Below are positions 10,939 through 24,752 of a stretch of DNA of 64,000 nt, piece by piece. Made by a program: the position numbers and the translations under genes. The first letter of the stretch is position 1. Each line of letters starts with the position of its first letter. The stretch is taken from NCBI GenBank assembly GCA_024364735.1, contig JAGFNQ010001195.1, forward strand, positions 138,382 through 202,381. The letters run 5' to 3'. Under the pieces are notes generated by a model, which had not been told where the DNA came from, made no database searches, and saw nothing but the letters and a program-made list of their open reading frames with translations. Source of the DNA: Boesenbergia rotunda (lineage: Eukaryota; Streptophyta; Magnoliopsida; Zingiberales; Zingiberaceae).

Positions 10939-13560
10939 TGGCATGCCCTAGAAGTTCGTGCACGCTCAAAAATCGGACAACATCTCCCCTATACAACGGA
11001 TACTCTGAAACTTTTATGCATATACCTCAACACATAATATAGCACAACCACACTCGGTTGACATCCACATAAACAGAAATAAAAGAAAATCACCACAACC
11101 ACGCAGTTAATTATTTTGCATGATAAACATAATAACTAAATTTTCATGAAATAAATACAGAAGATCAAATCCAGCCGAAATAATTAAATACATGTCTAAC
11201 GAAAAGTCAAATACCAACCGTAAGATTAACAAAATCAAAGAGATACCAACACGATGAAATACTATGAAAGTATGAAACGATAAGAAAAATACTCGAACAA
11301 AGAATTGGCAGTTGAATCCTCTCCTGACGGCACGAGACGCAACTATCACCTACCTAAAACAAAAAGAAGAATGAGGGGTGGTGAGTTCCGGGTGGAACTC
11401 TGCAGATATAAGAATAGATAAATGCATGGTATATAAAAAGGTAAAACAAGCATAAAGAAAATCAAAGATATATAGTCTCTGAAATAAAGAACATAAACTA
11501 AATGCATATGTACGAACAAAACATACCTGAAAACCATGCAACACATAGGGGCTAAGGGGCAAGATCAGAAACCCCCTACACCTCAATAAACTGCTAATAC
11601 TGCCGAACAGATCCAGATCATATAATAAATGTGAATCATAACTGTATACGCATGTCAATCAAATGCAACAATCATAGCTCAAACAAGTACAACAAACACA
11701 AACAAATGCACAATGCATAATATGCGTATGATGTCATGACTTGTACTGTACACACACCAACCACCGCTATATTATGTAAGTTGAGTGGACAAGATACAAG
11801 CGCCCAACACCTATAGCTATATAAATACACCACAATAACTATGATCTTGATGTGAAAAATCCCGAAAATCCCGAAGCACATGTAGCGACTCCAAACACCT
11901 GGGGAATATCAACTGTTTGCACACAACTCCAACTGAGGATGACACAATAGGAAAATATACCCGACGATCCGTCTCAACTATAAGAGAGCCAGTGGTCGTC
12001 AGCCTACAAACGATGCATGTCACTAATACACACAACCTCAATCAAACCAAAACCAAGCAACAATACAATACGAAAACACAATCAACACCAAGATAAATAA
12101 ACATTGACTAATATACTGGGTAGGGTTATCTAATGTCAACCAAACCATATATAAGTCAAATGATTATTCTACAGTACATGTGTACAAGCAGTACTCTCTA
12201 GATCAGAAGTCAAAAGATGAGACTGTATAACTGAACATTTTGAATTCATACTCAAAGGTCAATCAAAAATAAGTATCAAGCAGGAAAAATAAGAAACATA
12301 GAGTCAAGATAAATCAACCTATTCAGGAAATCCAATAACTATGAATTCATGGTAAAAAGAACTATAGAATCAAAGAAGAATTACCCGCCTTAATATATAA
12401 CGCGTATCCGAAAGCTCCAGTCCAAATGATCCAAAATCAACTAGTGTCATGTATGAAGAACAAGATTAAACTATTTATTCAGGTAATTAACTATATAAAC
12501 TAATCACTAAAATAGACTAGGATTATGCCTAATTATGACGTTCATCTATTTAATTAATTATAAGTCCAATGAATCTAATGATTTACCCAAATCATCACCT
12601 CCCTTTCGAATTCCATTTTTTTTTTATGAATTAATTAATGTACCCACTAATTAACTAATCATCCTGTTATTTATTCAGTCATGAGAAGTCTTCTAATCAA
12701 TCTTCCAATACCATAATTAATTTCTTAATCAACGGGTTATTGCAATAGTTAACCTACTAATAGTTAATTAATTACTCTCTTAATTAACTCCTCAACCTAC
12801 AATTCATTTAGTACCTTGATTAACCAATAATTAAATTAAATAACCAAATGGATTAATCTATCAACAGTAAATAAAAATTCTTAATTTACTCTTTAATTAG
12901 TGATTAATTTCCAACTAAACCTGATCAAGATAATAACCAAATCTAATTCAATTTGCAAGAGTCCAACCCACAATGAAACACAACCGATATCTCTTCTACC
13001 AAATCCAATTTCATTCAAGGATCAAACGAAGACAATCAAAACTTACCCGCACACAGGAACCTCTTTGCTCGAAGCTGATGAACCGGCCACCACGGCGAGA
13101 CCTGCAAGAAAAGCCCCCCCCCCCCCAAAACAAACCTTAAAAATCCCGGGCCTATCCCTCGATGTACGGAGTAGCTTGGCCGGAGAGGAGTTGTCCGCGT
13201 CGACGTGATCGCGAGGTGGGGTGGCGAACGACAGTGATCGCGTGAGGAAGAGATCGCGGTGGAGTTGCGGAGCCGATTAGGGTTCACAGCAGAGATGAAG
13301 GGAAGAGGGGGGGTCGGCGTGAGGGAGAGGGCTGCACCGACGAGTCAAGCGACGCCGGAGAAGAAAACAATCGGAAGAGGGATGGCCGATCAGCCCCGGG
13401 TAGCCGCGATGCTGGTCGCTGCGACGGCTGGCGTCGATGGCTGCGTGGCTGCACCGGCGAGGGGCGGCACTACGTGTACGGTAGTTTCGGTGATTGGGGA
13501 TGGCGCACGGGGAGAGGGTGAGCGGCGTCGAAGGATTTAGGGCACGGGTGAATTAAAAGA
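10939..13560. mobile_element. LTR-A family, copy 2 (diverged, near full length)
   Basis: The block order matches the solo LTR at 33043-35718: AAAATCGGACA near 10970, then a GAATCATA...CAACAATCATAGCTCAAA block near 11665, TACACACACC near 11750, ACAAGCAGTACTCTC near 12185, and a G/C-rich gene-like end (13060-13540). The terminus TGGCATGCCC near 10939 is a decayed form of TGTCACGCCCC. Open frames within it, such as 13259-13540, come from the G/C-rich end of the LTR and show no domain. Confidence 0.65.
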
Positions 13561-13632
13561 GCGGTTATATATAATTTGAAACTAATCTATCTTAGGACTA
13601 ATTATCCCGTAATTTTTTTTTCAAAATTCTAA

Positions 13633-13859
13633 GGGAATGATTAGTTTGTATTTTCCAGTTTGTTTTATTTTCATTTTCTATAGAAAATACGGATTTTAGA
13701 GAAACATGTTTGGTTATCATTTTCCAGCTTTGTTTTCTAGAAAAAAATATAGCGTTTTTTAGAAAATTAGAGAATTAACACAAAATTATTTTCCAGAAAA
13801 TTAAAAAATACGATTTTATGAAAAATGAAAATGAAAAATGGAACAAACCAAACGCCTCC
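13633..13859. mobile_element. Tourist-like MITE, 227 bp
   Basis: Imperfect terminal inverted repeats (GGGAATGATTAGTTTGT on the left; complement of the right end GGAGGCGTTTGGTTTGT) are flanked by TAA on both sides (13630-13632, 13860-13862). The interior is built from ATTTTCCAG/TTTTCTAGAAAA blocks. Confidence 0.7.
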
Positions 13860-13916
13860 TAAAATTTTCTCTAAGATTATTTTTAATTTTAACTACTATT
13901 TATCTATTTATGGTGT

Positions 13917-14647
<731 letters not shown>

Positions 14648-15104
14648 ATATATATATATATATATATATTATTTTTTCGATATTTTACACAAAATCTTAT
14701 GTAGCGTCGATAGATAGCAAGCCGAGTCGATCATGGGGTGGTCAAGATGAGGCTGGCGTAAAAGGCCCCACTTCTCTGGCAGGTCCCAATTTTTTATATT
14801 TTTTAGTAAATATTTGTTTAGTAATACTTAATTAAACAATTCATGTGTTGTATCATTAAAAATAAATAAATTAGACAGTCCTAATTATAAATTTTAAAAT
14901 TTAACAATGATGCAATAGTTAGACCCTTTAGATAATCAAGGATTTAATATTTGATTCTTGGCTATGACATATTCTAAAATATTTTTTCATCTAGTGAAAA
15001 ATAGTCTTAAGAATATTAGTCATCTAAATGAATTTCTATAAGCGCTTCTCGATTTATTCGACATCGCATTGTAAGATATTTTTCTTTTCAATGAGAAGTG
15101 AGCT
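14648..15104. other. Short (TA)n run and A/T-rich DNA, no gene
   Basis: A second TA run (14647-14669) closes the foldback element. The rest is A/T-rich intergenic sequence. Confidence 0.5.
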
Positions 15105-15665
15105 TAAGGGAGTGTTTGGGAGAGTTTTTACTTCTTGAAAAGTGATTCTTATACATCATGTTTGGAAAAGAAGGAATTGGAATTCCTTTGTGAATTAGAA
15201 TTCAATTCCCTCCTTTGGTTGCAATTTTTAGAAAGGAATTGAATTCCAATTCCTTTCACACCCCCCAAAATAAATCAGACCTCTTTGGGTCTGATTTGGG
15301 AAGGGAATTTCCTTCCAAATTTTAAATTACTAATTCACCCTTCTTAATAAAACAAATCAGCATCTTTTCGGATTGTTGCAACCCTGCTTGCTTAAAGGAC
15401 AAATCAGCACATTGAAGCTAAACAAAGAAGAATTTTATTTTTCATTTTGCTTGATGATCTTCATTTTACTTGAAGGATTAAATGGTAAAAGTATAACAAT
15501 TGATTTCAATTTTAATTGATTCCAAACATGAGAATTTAATTCAATTCTGTTGTTTACTAATTCATTCAAACATGAGAATTGGAATTCAATTCCGGATGGA
15601 ATTCAATTCCGACCGGAATTGAATTCCAATTCCTTACTTAAAAGGTTTCCAAACAGGGCGATAGA
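15105..15665. mobile_element. Probable MITE made of inverted GGAATTGAATTCC blocks
   Basis: Inverted repeats built from AAGGAATTGGAATTCC and GGAATTGAATTCCAATTCC flank an A/T-rich middle. The left end GTTTGGAAAAGAAGG pairs with the right CCTTACTTAAAAGG...CCAAAC. An outer pair (GGGAGTGTTTGGG at 15115 and AAAGCACTC near 16275) hints at a second, larger element around it. Target duplications are not clear. Confidence 0.45.
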
Positions 15666-16900
15666 GATTATCTCGAAGTTAGTAAGAAGTTAAAGCATGA
15701 AGTATTTGGAAATAGAAGCCAAAAGCTAATATAAGGTAAAATTTAAGTGTTTAATGAATAATTACTTTTAAGTTTAATTTTTAGTTTAATGATAACAATA
15801 TTCTTAAACTATATAAATTATTCTTTTTCAATTATCTAAATATAATTTTGATACATCATCTATAATATTTTATATATTTATTATTATATTTTGAATATTA
15901 TATCAAAATTAATTTTTTAAATAATATATATATTTGAAAAATGTATAAAATTAATAAATATAAAATATAAAAATGACAAATTTATATAAATTTATAAAAA
16001 TATGTATAAAAAATTTTAAAAATATAAATTATATAAAAGTATAATTTTTTTTTTAAAATGGGGTAATAATTATGTAAAATGATAAATTTATTAAGGGTAT
16101 AAATGTCAACTTTTAATTCTGGACCATAAGCAAAAAAAAAAGTAGAAGCATGAAAAATATTAAATTCTTATTTTCAGCTTTATAGTAAAGTCGTAGAAGT
16201 TAAAGTAAAATTTGACATTCATAAATATTTAAAGTACTTTTGTATAGTTAAAATCTAAAAAACAGTGAACAAAAGCACTCTAAAATATTGCCTAATAATG
16301 ATCGACGTCTAGATTGGTTTGTATGAACGCTTTTTGATTTACCGTATTGGCTGATGGAATATTATATATTTTGTTGATAAACATACATAAGAATTTAGAG
16401 AAAACCACCCACAGGGCCAATTTTTTTATATGAATATATTATTATTATTATTATTTTATATTGGTCTTTCAAAATCTGAGACTGACCTTGATAGCATGTA
16501 CCGCTCAAATAGAATAATGTCTCATAATAAAAAGAGAAAATATAGCTTTTTCCAGAGCAATTAATCATTTCACTGTAACATCACTTGAAACAGCCTAAAA
16601 AAACTAAGTAAAAAAATAAGAGAAAGAACTCAATAAAAAAAAAGTACATTTTATAGATAAACTCTGAATTCGTTTTAGACATCTTCTTTTAAAGGGTGAA
16701 ATGTCACCTCGAGAATGAAAAATCATTTTTTAATTTTTAAAAAAAATCTATTAACTTAACTAATTTAAATTAATCAAATACATTGGATACATAGTATTTT
16801 AATTTGCCTCCAAATTAATACAACTTTCATGAGCCAATTTAATTAATTAATTTTAAATAATTAGTTGAAAATAGTTACTTTTTTCATTCTTTTTTTAGTT
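15666..16900. other. A/T-rich intergenic DNA, no gene
   Basis: Long A/T-rich sequence with an (ATT)n run near 16438-16455. No open frame or RNA signal of note. Confidence 0.5.
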
Positions 16901-16905
16901 AAATC

Positions 16906-17654
16906 TGTTGGGGCTGTAAGGTTACAAATATAATCCCACATCGAAAATATATGGGAAAGATCATAGGCTTATAAGGAAAAAAGATATCTCCATTGGCATG
17001 AGGCCTTTTGGGAGAGCCTAAGAGTAAAACCATGAGGGTTTAGGCCCAAAGTGGACAATATCATGCCATTGTGGAGATATCTAAATTCTTTTTGGTCCTA
17101 ATATCAGAGCCAGGTCGCTCTTCACCAGACTAACCGCCGGAAGAAACACGAGCTAGAGCCATGATCCTGATCTAACCATGTGGGTTAAGCCTTGAATAAA
17201 AGATGTGTGGGCTCCCATGTCTTGATTAAGAGGACCAGACACCAGGCAGAGAAGTCCTAGTTGCGGCTAGGCGGTGAAGTCCTAGTAGGTCGGGTGGACC
17301 GAGGGGTAGAAAAGTCCTAGTTGCGGCTAGGCGGTGAAGTCCTAGTAGGTCGGGTGGACCGAGGGGCAGAAAGTCCTGGTGGGTTGAGGATCGGATATCA
17401 AACGAAAATGGTTTCCGCTTGAGGGGGGGGCTTGTGGTCCTTTGTTTGAGGGAGGGATTGTTGGGTTGCAAGGTTGCAAACATAGTCCCACATCGAAAAT
17501 ATATGGGAAAGATCATAGGCTTATAAGGAAAAAAGATATCTCCATTGGCATGAGGCCTTTTGGGAGAGCCCAAGAGCAAAACATGAGGACTTAGGCCCAA
17601 AGTGAACAATATCATACCATTATATAAATATCTAAATTCTTTTTGGTCCTAACA
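16906..17654 (+). mobile_element. TRIM (terminal-repeat retrotransposon in miniature), 749 bp
   Basis: Two direct terminal repeats, 16906 to about 17102 and 17459-17654 (each about 196 bp, TGTTGGG...CCTAACA), flank 356 bp. AAATC is duplicated outside (16901-16905, 17655-17659). A primer-binding site (ATCAGAGCCAGG, matching initiator-Met tRNA) follows the first repeat, whose last bases are trimmed. A purine tract (GAGGGAGGGAT) precedes the second. The interior holds a perfect-period 60-bp duplication (17247-17367) and no coding region, so it would depend on another element's proteins. Confidence 0.9.
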
Positions 17655-17958
17655 AAATCTAGAAATTTGAGTTTGATTTCTCAATTAAATTTTCTTAACA
17701 TTTGTGTATTCGGAAATGATTCAGTACTATTTAGATTTCCACAAATATGACACCAAGTTTTCATGTTAATTTAGCATTTGGAATTAATCTAACTACATGC
17801 TTTTAATTTAAAATCAATTCCATGATTTTGGAGTTACATTTCTTTTATGATCATCAAAGAATCTAATACAAAAAATAATCATACATTATGGTGAGGAGAG
17901 AGGACCAAACCTTTGAGTTAAATTATTATTAATTTAGCACTAGGAAAAATATAATGTC

Positions 17959-18471
17959 TAGGGCGGTAATCGAACCGAGCCAAGCTGAATATTTGAGAGT
18001 TTAAGTTTGGGTCGTTTATTATCGAGCCGAGCTCGAGCATAATTTATCGAATATAGTGATGACTCGCGAACATATTCGAGCCTAATCGAGCCTTAAACGA
18101 ACTTACCAAATATAAATTATTAATTAAATTATTCATCAATCTATTAAAAAAATAAATTATATATTCTAAAAAATATAAAATATTTACTAAAATCTATGAT
18201 TTTATTCATACAAATGAGTTTTATTAGATATTTTATATTTATTAAATTTAAAAGTGTCAAAATTATATATTTAATGTTAAATATTAATTTTATATTTTAC
18301 GAACTAGCTCACTAGCTTATTAACGAGCCTGTTCACGAGCTAACGAGCTGAATACTGCTGAGTTTGAGTTTGACTCGTTAATATTAACGAGCAATTAAAC
18401 GAGCTCAAACGAGCTTCTATCGAACCGAGACCCGAATAGCTCGCGAGCGGCTTGGCTCGTTTACACCCCTA
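17959..18471. mobile_element. hAT-type MITE, 513 bp
   Basis: ATAATGTC is duplicated on both sides (17951-17958, 18472-18479), an 8-bp target duplication as in hAT elements. The ends are imperfect inverted repeats: TAGGGCGGTAATCG and the complement of the right end TAGGGGTGTAAACG, followed by GAGCCAAGC on both. Further inverted GAGCTCGA/ACGAGCT blocks fill the element, with an A/T-rich middle. Confidence 0.85.
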
Positions 18472-18479
18472 ATAATGTC

Positions 18480-19452
18480 TATTTTTATTTACAAAACATC
18501 AAATATTAATGCGTATATATTATTTATATTTCAAGGGGCGAGTTAATTAGGTGGTTTGAGGCTAAATGGATCGAGGTGGAAAGATATATATTTTTTGTGA
18601 CAAGTTAGGCTAAGGAGTAAAATACTTATTGCCTTGTACTCCAAATATAGTAGATAAAATTATTTTTTGCACCTAATTAATTTATTTATTTTCTCCAAAA
18701 TATCTCCAATTTTAAAACTCCCTTAATCTTGTCAACATCATCATTAGATACACATAATCATGATACTCGGATTTGAAACCTCTTTGACAAATTTCTTCTA
18801 GACAAAAATCAAATCTGCTCGGGGAATTATGATACGACAAAAATTATCATTCAAATATTTACTATTCAATCTCTAAATACAATATTTTTATAAGATTTTT
18901 TCCAAATAAAACACACAATTACGGGATACTAGATTTTTGAATTGCTCATCACAAATACTCCATGATTTATCATGACAATTGATGAGAGATATTTATAAAG
19001 CCAACCGATCGTCTTAAATTCTATATTACCTAATTCATCAGTCAATTTGGGGGGAAAATTAAAAGATTTTTTTTTTCAAATAAATGTCCCATTTTAATTT
19101 TTATTAAAAAAATCTCATTCCATTTTTTAATTATATGTAATTATTCAACTTTCCTTCAATATTATTTAGGATTATGTTATATTATTATTTCGTCTAAATT
19201 TTAAATCGATCAAATATGTTATTACAGTTACGATTTTTAATTGTTAATGTAAATATTAAATCTATTTTATATTATAAATTTCGTACTGAGGTATGAATTA
19301 AGTGTACATGTTATAATATGAATACTTTTTAACATGTTATAATATGATATTACTATCTCATTCTTAAAATGTTTTAAAAGAAAAATAGGTATTCAATATT
19401 TATTCTATTTCCTTTTACTGTGTGACTTAATGGTGAAGCGTTCGTTGAAAAT
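18480..19452. other. A/T-rich intergenic DNA, no gene
   Basis: No coding signal or sharp repeat seen. Confidence 0.45.
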
Positions 19453-19961
19453 GTAACCACACGGTCTCTCTACACTTTTGGCGGTCAAATCATCATTTGG
19501 CGGCCCAATAACTTGGCCTCTCGGGCCCAACAACCTGGCCCTTCGGGCCCAACAACCTGGCGGCCAAATCAACATTTGGCGGCCCAACTATGTCGTCGAC
19601 CAACAACCGATGTCGACGACTAACAACCGTGTCCTTACTCACTAGGTCTTTCCACCCCTGACTACAGCTCAATTGGTATCAGGATTCATAAACTCTAGTA
19701 CTTATCCTGGAGGTCTAGAGTTCGAATCCTGAGAAAGGCAAAAATCCACTAGCCAGGGGTGGAAAGACCTAGTGAGTAATGACACGGTTATTAGTCGTCG
19801 ACATCGGTTGTTGGTCGACGACATAGTTGGGCCGCCAAATGTTGATTTGGCCGCCAGGTTGTTGGGCCCGAGGGGCCAGGTTGTTGGGCCCGAGAGGCCA
19901 AGTTATTGGGCCGCCAAATGATGATTTGGCCGCCAAAGGTGTTGAGAGACCGTGTCGTTAC
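19453..19961. repeat. Giant hairpin: 208-bp inverted repeats around a 93-bp loop
   Basis: The left arm 19453-19660 and right arm 19754-19961 have equal length and, compared base by base, differ at about seven sites (about 96-97% identity). The arms are G/C-rich and contain internal repeats (CTCGGGCCCAACAACCTGG and TTTGGCGGCC blocks). An RNA copy would fold into a near-perfect duplex of about 200 bp. It resembles a foldback transposon; no clear target duplication is seen. LTR-A copy 3 begins 13 bp further on. Confidence 0.85.
19661..19753 (+). other. tRNA-like sequence in the hairpin loop
   Basis: CAGCTCAATTGG (near 19665) resembles a pol III A box, and GAGTTCGAATCCTG (near 19719) a B box, about 50 bp apart. 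The rest does not form a convincing tRNA cloverleaf, so I read it as a tRNA-derived (SINE-like) promoter, not a tRNA gene. Confidence 0.5.
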
Positions 19962-19974
19962 AATAAAAAGGCGA

Positions 19975-22601
19975 TGTTAAATACCGAATTTTTAAAGGGT
20001 TGAAAAGGTAAGAATTTCGAAAAATAGGGGCTTAGTTGGAATTTACAGAAGTTGTTAGGTTTATTTGCAAAAAGCCAAAATTAAGTTATTAAAACCCCCT
20101 AAAGCCCTAACTTCCCGATTCCTCTCTCTCGTGCGCCGTTTTCTTCTCCCCCAACGCCCCTTTCCCTTTGGTAGCGAGCGACGCCGACGCCGAGCCCCAG
20201 CGAGCGACGTCGACGCTGCCACCCCTTCGCTGGCGCTGAGTCCTTCTTCGGGAGGTGGTGAGTTTTCTTCTCCCTCACGCGAACATCGTCGCTTGTCGCC
20301 CTTCCTTCTCCCGGTTACAATCCCTAATCTCCTCTCTTATGTGTTGTTGCGTGAAACCAGCGTGTCGGCAGTCCTTGCCTAACGAGCGAAGTCGACAAAC
20401 TTCCTCCCTTGGCCACCACCGAACGGAAATCAATAGCCTACAATTTGAACTCACCGCCCTTGTTGCTTGCGCCGACCCCTAACCAAGGTAAGGGATTAAA
20501 AATTGGTTGTTTCGTTGGGAGATTAGTTGAGTTGTATGTTGGATTAGGGTTTCAAATTCGAATTTTTGTTTTGATGGTTGGTTTTAGAATTTTCCGACCA
20601 CTACCCTGTTGGTTTACTTCCCCTATTGATTAAATGGGTTTTTATCTAAGTTTTTGATCGGACTACTGTAATTACAGTTGGAATTGGGTTGTGGTAGTTG
20701 GAATTGCTCCTTGTTGGTTTTTAATTTCTTTGAGCTATTCAAGTTATGCTCTGTGTTTGGTGTGTGCCGTGAGTGTTTGCTTGAAGATTTTGATATTGGA
20801 TTTCATTGGTTAGGTTACCGTGAGCTTGGCCTGAGGTTGATATTGAGGAGTTTAATTATGTGGTATTTGAGCCCGTAAATTTGATTTGTTTGGTAATGAA
20901 CTAATGGATGTAATTAAAAAGGGATTTGTTTGTACGGAAGCTAGTTATGCGCTGTAATTAGTTAACTATTTTAACTACTCGTATACATGGCTAAAAATTT
21001 AATCCTTGATACATGACCTTGATTTGGAACTCGTTCAGTTGATCGTGGAAGGTTCTAGTTTACGAATATCTACAAAATAAAGGCGGGTACTTCTCCTTTG
21101 TGCTCGAGTAGTATTCTTTACCTTAAAAGCATGGCTTATTATGTCTGATAGGTTACTTGACCTTGTTCCTTGTCGTTATTTAAACATCGCCGTTGAGACT
21201 TATTCTTCGTTGATCTTTGAGTATTCCTAAATTCGTATCTGTACAGTCCTCGATTGGTTTTCTGTTCTGTAAAGTACCGCTTGTACACGAGTACTTAGAA
21301 GTCCATTAAACACAGATAGGTTTATTTGGCATTAGAAATACCCTACCTAGTAGTGTAGGTGCATAATCGTTGGTTTTTGATTTCCGGTTGATTGTGTTGA
21401 TGCATCGTGTATTTGTTGGACTTTGTTGCATCGTTGTTTCTCCGGTTGTTTGTGCATCGTATATCATGCACCATACTTGCACGTTGCATACTAACGACTG
21501 TTGGGCTTACATTTGGTTAAGCCGTCGTTAGTCATATTTGTGCTCGATTCACTCAACCACTTGTTGTCGTGGTAGATATTAGAGTGCGAGCACCTGTCCT
21601 GTTATGCCAAACAGTGACACCCTCACAGTTGTTTTAGAGGGATGAGTTGTTGGTGGCTCACCCTCACCGTTGTTTGTTTTGAGGGATATTGTAGCTGTGG
21701 TAGCTCCCCCGATGTACTGGGGTTTGGAGTGTAGGCTCCCAGCATCCTGTCCACTCAACCACGCCTTATGTGGTATTATTGTTGTTGGTTATTGTTGTTG
21801 TTGGAGTGGTACAGTTGTCACAGCCCTACCCACTCGGTCACACAGATGGGATGTGTTGACGGCTTGACTGGCGTCAGGGGTGACACATGTCATTGCATCA
21901 TGTGCATACGTATTTTTTTTATACATTTGCTTGTGTTTGATGCACTTATATGAGCTATGATTGTTGCACATGTTTGACATGCATGTATATCTTGATATTA
22001 TTGTTATTGAGTTGTTTTATACCTGTTTAGTCGTTATTCGGACTTTATACCATGTCGATTGATATATGTTATGCATGGTTAGGTAAATTCTATAATTCTT
22101 ATGGACTGTACACTGTTGAGTTCTCTACTCTGTTTATCCTTATTATGTCATGCTTATTTGTCTACTCATATACCCGCAGAGTCCGCCCGGACTCACCACC
22201 CCTGCTTCCCTTTTTGTTGTTTCAGGTAGCAGGTAGATGTTTTGCTTGGAGCCAGGAGATGATCCAGTTGCCAGTCCCTCAGTCCCAGTGTCGGTTTGTT
22301 TTGGGTTGTTCTAGTGTCTGTTTTATTTCCGCAGTTAGTTTCCTTGTCAAGTACCGGTTTGGATTTTGATGTTATTACTGGTATGTAGACTTTCTTTTAT
22401 GTTTGAGATGGCTAAGCCATCCGTTTATTTTGTTTCAATATAAACTGCGTGGTTGTGTCTATTTCCTATTGTTGTGATGCCAGCCGCTTGTGGCTGAGCT
22501 ATATGGGTGGAGGTATTATGTATATTTGCCCCATATTGGCCGCCGTACAGGGGAGGTGCTGCCCGATTTTCGAGGAAGCATGTGCCTCTGGGGGCGTGAC
22601 A
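19975..22601. mobile_element. LTR-A family, copy 3 (full-length LTR, 2627 bp)
   Basis: It runs from TGTTAAATACCG to GGGGGCGTGACA, the complement of the termini of the solo LTR at 33043-35718, with all conserved blocks in order. These include a G/C-rich gene-like part (20100-20480), CAGTACCGC/CTTAGAAG near 21280, TGACACATGTCATTGCATCA near 21880, and GTCCGCCCGGACTCACC near 22180. Flanking bases (GGCGA and GAAAA) do not match, so the target duplication is lost or the element is rearranged. Several 60-105 aa frames inside carry no domain. Confidence 0.75.
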
Positions 22602-22689
22602 GAAAAAAAATATTAGATCCAATAAATCTAAATATTGAATCAGATAATAAATAAATCTGGGATGATGAATCTAATCCTATAAAAAAATT

Positions 22690-23213
22690 TTATCAGTCAC
22701 TAAGGTAAATAAAAAAATATTCAAGATGGAATATTCAAGATGGGCGGTCTAGAAGTCTAGCATTCCAGGGTTCACGTTCCATTTAGAGAAAAAATTCCTA
22801 CAAAATACATCGTAGTTTGGGATCGAACCGCGGATGTCGACTAGTCACCCTACCGCTGCACCATAGTCCCGAGGGCACGTCAACTCGCTCTAAAAAAATT
22901 TTGGATTAGATAGTAGACGAACATGGGGTGACTGACTGGGTCCCACGAAAATTTCCTATTGGTCACCAGAGTAAATCGGGAAACGCTCACGGTGGGCGGT
23001 CTAGAAGCCCAGGGTCCTAGAGTTCACGCTCCATTTGGAGGAAAAATTCTTACAAAATACGTCGTAGCAAGGGATCAACCCGCGAATGTCTGAGATAGCG
23101 ACTAGTCACTTTAACGCTACACTATAATCCCAAGGGCATGCCAACCCACTCTAGAAAAAAAATGATTAATGAGGTTTTTCCAACCTCGGGCGACCAATCC
23201 GACCCCATGGAAG
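22690..23213 (-). mobile_element. tRNA-derived SINE family 1, two tandem units (left part of array)
   Basis: Each unit, read on the minus strand, has an A box (GGTGCAGCGGTAGGG in the first, decayed in the second), a B box-like GGTTCGATCCC, and a body with GGCGCGAACC-type and GGGCTTCTAGACCGCCCA sequence. This is the same family as the array at 35719-37036; the two parts were one array before LTR-A and the copia element inserted between them. Confidence 0.75.
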
Positions 23214-23220
23214 TTTCCTG

Positions 23221-24734
23221 TGTAGGATCGATCCACGTGAGAGGGGGGTGAATCACGTAACTTTTTAAAAAATTAGAGCGCTTTAAAAAGCGTGCACAGC
23301 GGAAAAAATAAAACACGAACGAAAAACCAATACAAACGACACAGGTAGTTTTACTTCGTTCGGAGCCTTCAGCGACTCCTACTCGAAGGCCCAGGTCCCT
23401 CGGACCTTTCCGTTGGGCAATCCACTAAAACTCTCTACCGGTAAACCCCGATAGAGTAGGCGAGTACAAAAGAATTGAAAGTGTGACAACCCCACACTTT
23501 CAAGTAATTAAATGCAAGAAATAAAAATTGTGTTACCCAACAACTTAGAAGATCTCCTAGATGGGCTCAGATGTTGGGGTTGAAGTTCCGGCAGCGATCA
23601 ACCGTGAACACGTCGTAGCTTGGACCGCAGCAGGAGAGCTTGGAAGAGAGAGAGCGCCAAAGCTTGAACCAGAATCAAATTTTCTTATTGTTAGAGGTCT
23701 TGCTTGCTTCTATTTATAGTGTCTCGATGCATGATCTTCTCAGCTCAAATTTTATCCATCAACAAGATAAAATAATTTTAAAAAAAGAAAATGTTTCTAT
23801 CCTTTGCTTCAATTAAGAAAATAATTTAAATAAGATATAAATACAGAATATTAAAAAGTTAACCGAGAGGTTTTATCCTCTTACAATTTTATTAATAATT
23901 TAAAAGGAGATTTTATCCTTCCAGCTAAACAAGTTTTAGCAATTAAAAATTTATTCAAAGGAGACTTTGTTTCTATCCTCATGCTTCACCGAAAAATATG
24001 AATTAATGAACAATTAAATAAGATGTAACAAAATGGATAGGAATTAATTTAACAAGAAGTGAACAAGTTTTAGCAAATTAAAAATTAATTCAAAGGAGAT
24101 TTGTTTCTATCCTCATGCTTCACCGAACAAAGCATGAATTAATAAACAATTAAATAAGATGTAACTAAGTAATTAAACAAAATGGATAGGACTTAATTTA
24201 CACAAGAAGTGTTTTGTAGCTTAGTCCATATATCAAACAAACCCTGTAAGATAATGTTATCAAATATATTGGAGTAAAATATATTCATAGTTAATTAGAC
24301 CCTGTCTCCTAGACCAGGATCTAACCAGGCCTCAACTTAGATCACCCAAATGGGTCTAAATTGGACCGCGCCTAAAGTCCCATAAATGGACTCGTCCTCA
24401 CTGGTTCGCTCCTCCAGTGACTTACCTCACTTACCCTTTGTGCAGCTTCACTTCTTGACCTCTTGACCCACCAGGACTTCCAGCCAAGGCTCAACCACCC
24501 TGGTCTTCCTGCCAAGTCTCAACCAACTTGGTCTTCAGCCAGTTGTCAGGTCCCGCGGACTCAACTAGACTTCCCGCCAGGACTCAACCATCCTGGACTT
24601 CAGCCTGGTGTCTGGTCCTAAGTCTTTCAACCCTGCACACTTAGTAAAGAGATTAAAAACCAACAACCCTAACTTTAACTACTTTGTCATACATCAAAAC
24701 CCGAGTTTGACCGTTAGTGCAAACTGCACCAACA
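23221..24734 (-). mobile_element. 3' LTR of copia element
   Basis: It pairs with 31525-33039 over its whole length. On the plus strand it starts TGTAGGATCGATCC and ends TGCACCAACA. It adjoins the polypurine tract on the inner side. Confidence 0.95.
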
Positions 24735-24752
24735 ATCTCCCCCTTTTTGATG
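24735..24752 (-). other. Polypurine tract of copia element
   Basis: On the minus strand it reads CATCAAAAAGGGGGAGAT, directly before the 3' LTR. A second purine block (complement of CTCTCCCCCTTTGTC) lies at about 24920. Confidence 0.9.

Noticed and set aside
17226..17615. 129-aa minus-strand frame
   Set aside because: Lies across the TRIM interior and its second terminal repeat.
20065..20633. Gene-like G/C-rich start with leader-like sequence
   Set aside because: The same segment recurs in other LTR-A copies and has no conserved protein; it is part of an LTR.
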